From: Actinomycetes bacterium
Lineage (GTDB): Bacteria > Actinomycetota > Acidimicrobiia > Acidimicrobiales > Palsa-688
Assembly: GCA_021787365.1 (NCBI GenBank)
Contig: JAJYMB010000108.1
Span: 1-54,935, forward strand
Reading direction: 5' to 3'
DNA length: 54,935 nucleotides
A program made the translations under genes and the position numbers. Positions within the stretch are counted from its first letter, which is position 1. Each line of letters opens with the position of its first letter. Below are positions 53,730-54,935 of this stretch, one piece after another. The notes beneath the pieces are model-generated. The model searched no databases, had not been told where the DNA came from, and saw nothing but the letters and a program-made list of their open reading frames with translations.

Positions 53730-53980
53730 CAGAACCAGCGCTCCAATGCCTTCACAAACACCATGCCACTCCCGAACAGGAGCAGCGCCAGCAACACCGG
53801 TAGCTCGAACTCGCCGGAGCGGCCGAAACCCTGCGGCATGACCACAAGGAGCATCACGGCGACAGACGAGAGGACCTCGTAGGCAACCAAAGCTTCTATT
53901 GCCTCGCCTCGGGCCAGCACCAAGAGGTTGGGTGAGGCCGCGACGAGCAACCCGAGGCCGGCCCAGAGGAAAGCGCTCAC
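53729..53980 (-). CDS. mrpF: Mrp/Mnh antiporter subunit F
   Basis: 83 aa, three helices, including EALVAYEVLSSVAVMLLVVM and PVLLALLLFGSGMVFVKALE. Order after MrpE and length fit MrpF. GTG start at 53980, overlapping the MrpE stop by 4 bases. Confidence 0.83.
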   Translation of the reverse strand: MSAFLWAGLGLLVAASPNLLVLARGEAIEALVAYEVLSSVAVMLLVVMPQGFGRSGEFELPVLLALLLFGSGMVFVKALERWF

Positions 53981-54477
53981 CGGCCCCTATCCTTTTTTTT
54001 CTCGTTTTTTTCGGGAGGCACCAGTTGGTGGACCACCATGGTGGCGCGGCGCCGGTCGATACCGAGGACGTAAGTGTTCGGCGCAAAGGAGGAAAGGCCA
54101 ATCATGAGCCCCCTCCGGGAGATGCCCCCCGGCCCCTGGGCCGGCCTCAAGCCGACCTCACGGAAACGGCTCGGCGGCACTTCACCGCTGGTGACCCGGC
54201 GCCCCAGCGCCCTCATGACCACCATGGTGTCGTACATGGCCTTCAGTGGAAGCCCGGCAACGGGGGCCAGCCACTCTACCCGGGGCCGGAACCTGGTACC
54301 GGTCCGTGACTGTGCCGCCTCGGCGGCCAGCGCACCTAGGGCGGCGGCCCCCGCCCCCGCGAGGAGCTCGGCCAGCGAGAGCGAGTCATCCACCCAGACC
54401 CAGAACGCCATGAGCACCACCCACCAGGCGATAAAGGAGGCCACCCGGCGCGCCGGCGCTACCGGCCTGTGCCGCAC
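53977..54477 (-). CDS. mrpE: Mrp/Mnh antiporter subunit E
   Basis: 166 aa. Two N-terminal helices (FIAWWVVLMAFWVWVDDSLS and the next) precede a cytosolic domain with PNTYVLGIDRRRATMVVHQL, the MrpE block usually reading P-x-T-x-x-L. The C-terminus is very Lys-rich. It is the first gene of the E-F-G-DUF4040-B-C operon. The start is GTG at 54477 with no good ribosome site. Confidence 0.87.
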   Translation of the reverse strand: MRHRPVAPARRVASFIAWWVVLMAFWVWVDDSLSLAELLAGAGAAALGALAAEAAQSRTGTRFRPRVEWLAPVAGLPLKAMYDTMVVMRALGRRVTSGEVPPSRFREVGLRPAQGPGGISRRGLMIGLSSFAPNTYVLGIDRRRATMVVHQLVPPEKNEKKKDRGR

Positions 54478-54538
54478 CGGTACATGATTCCCCGCTACCG
54501 GGGGCCTAAACCTGGTAAGGCCAGGCCAGGTGGGCAGT

Positions 54539-54564
54539 GTTTCGCACAGGGCGGGGCGGGGTAA
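54539..54564 (+). promoter_or_regulatory. SigB/SigF-like promoter before the 51-aa protein
   Basis: GTTT (54539-54542), 16 bases, GGGTAA (54559-54564). It ends 45 bases before the start codon of the hydrophobic protein. Confidence 0.65.
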
Positions 54565-54608
54565 CGCGAAAGGGTTGGCACAGCAAGCGACCCGAAGGAG
54601 GACCTGAC

Positions 54609-54764
54609 ATGTTATTGATACTGCTGGGCCTGTTGCTGGCGCTGTTGTTCGTCGGCCTCGGCTTCGCCGTGCACCTTTTTTGGATCGCGGCGGTCGTCTT
54701 TTTCCTCGCCTGGGTGGCCGGGTTCGCGTTCAGGCGGGGTGCGGGGCGCTGGTACTGGTGGTAA
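54609..54764 (+). CDS. 51-aa hydrophobic membrane protein
   Basis: Two membrane helices (MLLILLGLLLALLFVGLGFA and VHLFWIAAVVFFLAWVAGFA) and a short Arg/Trp tail ending in WYWW. This is the pattern of small hydrophobic proteins common in Actinobacteria and often stress-induced. The ATG has a textbook AAGGAGG site nine bases upstream. The last codons and the stop are duplicated directly downstream (54745-54786). Confidence 0.8.
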   Translation: MLLILLGLLLALLFVGLGFAVHLFWIAAVVFFLAWVAGFAFRRGAGRWYWW

Positions 54765-54786
54765 AGGCGCTGGTACTGGTGGTAAA
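54745..54786 (+). repeat. Two 21-bp tandem copies spanning the stop codon
   Basis: A 21-base unit (GGCGCTGGTACTGGTGGTAAA) occurs twice without a gap. The first copy encodes the end of the 51-aa protein and its TAA. The second is downstream of the stop, so the protein is unchanged. It looks like a recent slippage duplication. Confidence 0.9.
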
Positions 54787-54909
54787 GCAGCCCGCCGAGG
54801 CCGCCCTGGGGTGAGACGGCCCGCTATGGCTGGCCCTGGGGTACAACGTAGCTAGAGCCGAGCGGCGGGGCCCTCTCGGCGTCCGACGACCGTCTGTAAA
54901 GGGGTAACC

Positions 54910-54935
54910 ATGCTCGGTGGACAACCTTGGCCGCG
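54910..54935 (+). CDS. Possible start of the next gene (cut by the window edge)
   Basis: ATG at 54910 preceded by AAAGGGG at about six bases. Only nine codons are visible (MLGGQPWPR), so no family can be given and the call may be wrong. Confidence 0.3.

Overview
The window is about 55 kb of high-GC DNA with frequent GTG and TTG start codons, tightly overlapping operons (many 4-base ATGA or GTGA junctions) and family content typical of Actinobacteria: a split LigD, an actinobacterial-type hydrophobic mini-protein, SigB/SigF-like promoters, a CUT1 sugar transporter with no ATPase of its own, and a tRNA gene without an encoded CCA. An actinobacterium is a confident guess. A soil or acidophilic lineage is only a feeling from the content. 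I cannot name a species.

Region 1 (about 0.2-27.9 kb) is a plant-glycan or glycoside utilisation locus, nearly all on the minus strand. Reading with transcription, it holds an alpha-L-rhamnosidase (GH78), then across a divergently placed LacI regulator a GH127 beta-L-arabinofuranosidase, a GH31 alpha-glycosidase, a CUT1 ABC importer (two permeases plus binding protein), a Gfo/Idh oxidoreductase with a TIM-barrel isomerase, a ThuA protein with a second oxidoreductase, a complete peptide-type (Opp/Dpp) ABC importer, a third oxidoreductase with a second isomerase, and two sulfatase-fold enzymes with threonine at the nucleophile position. A phytanoyl-CoA-dioxygenase-like gene faces this from the left edge. 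Palindromic LacI-type operators lie before the GH78 gene, between lacI and GH127, and before the peptide-type importer. The likely logic is import of rhamnose-, arabinose- or xylose-decorated oligosaccharides or aryl glycosides, trimming by the three hydrolases, and oxidation/isomerisation or oxidative deglycosylation by the three coupled redox modules.

Region 2 (28-43 kb) is mostly housekeeping: a GNAT acetyltransferase, an MT-A70 adenine methyltransferase, an unrecognised protein, ArgJ, a YihY/BrkB membrane protein, a DUF2269-like membrane protein, fumarase, a repeat-rich NlpC/P60 cell-wall hydrolase, a DMT transporter, tRNA-Leu(UAA), a ROK sugar kinase, an RsbW-like kinase/anti-sigma protein, the polymerase and ligase modules of LigD as separate genes, and a formate/nitrite-type channel.

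Region 3 (43-55 kb) is accessory and looks stress-related. It holds a TPP enzyme coupled to a large FAD/Fe-S dehydrogenase, the third LigD module (3'-phosphoesterase) with a HhH endonuclease, a ChaB/Rho-N protein, an Mrp/Mnh antiporter operon that lacks its large proton-pumping subunits, a 51-aa hydrophobic protein and a 30-aa membrane peptide gene. At least two decayed genes lie here (cytochrome oxidase subunit I N-terminus and a VIT1/CCC1 transporter), with a possible third. Three promoters of the form GTTT-N15/16-GGGTA precede the small genes, which suggests a shared SigB/SigF-type stress regulon.
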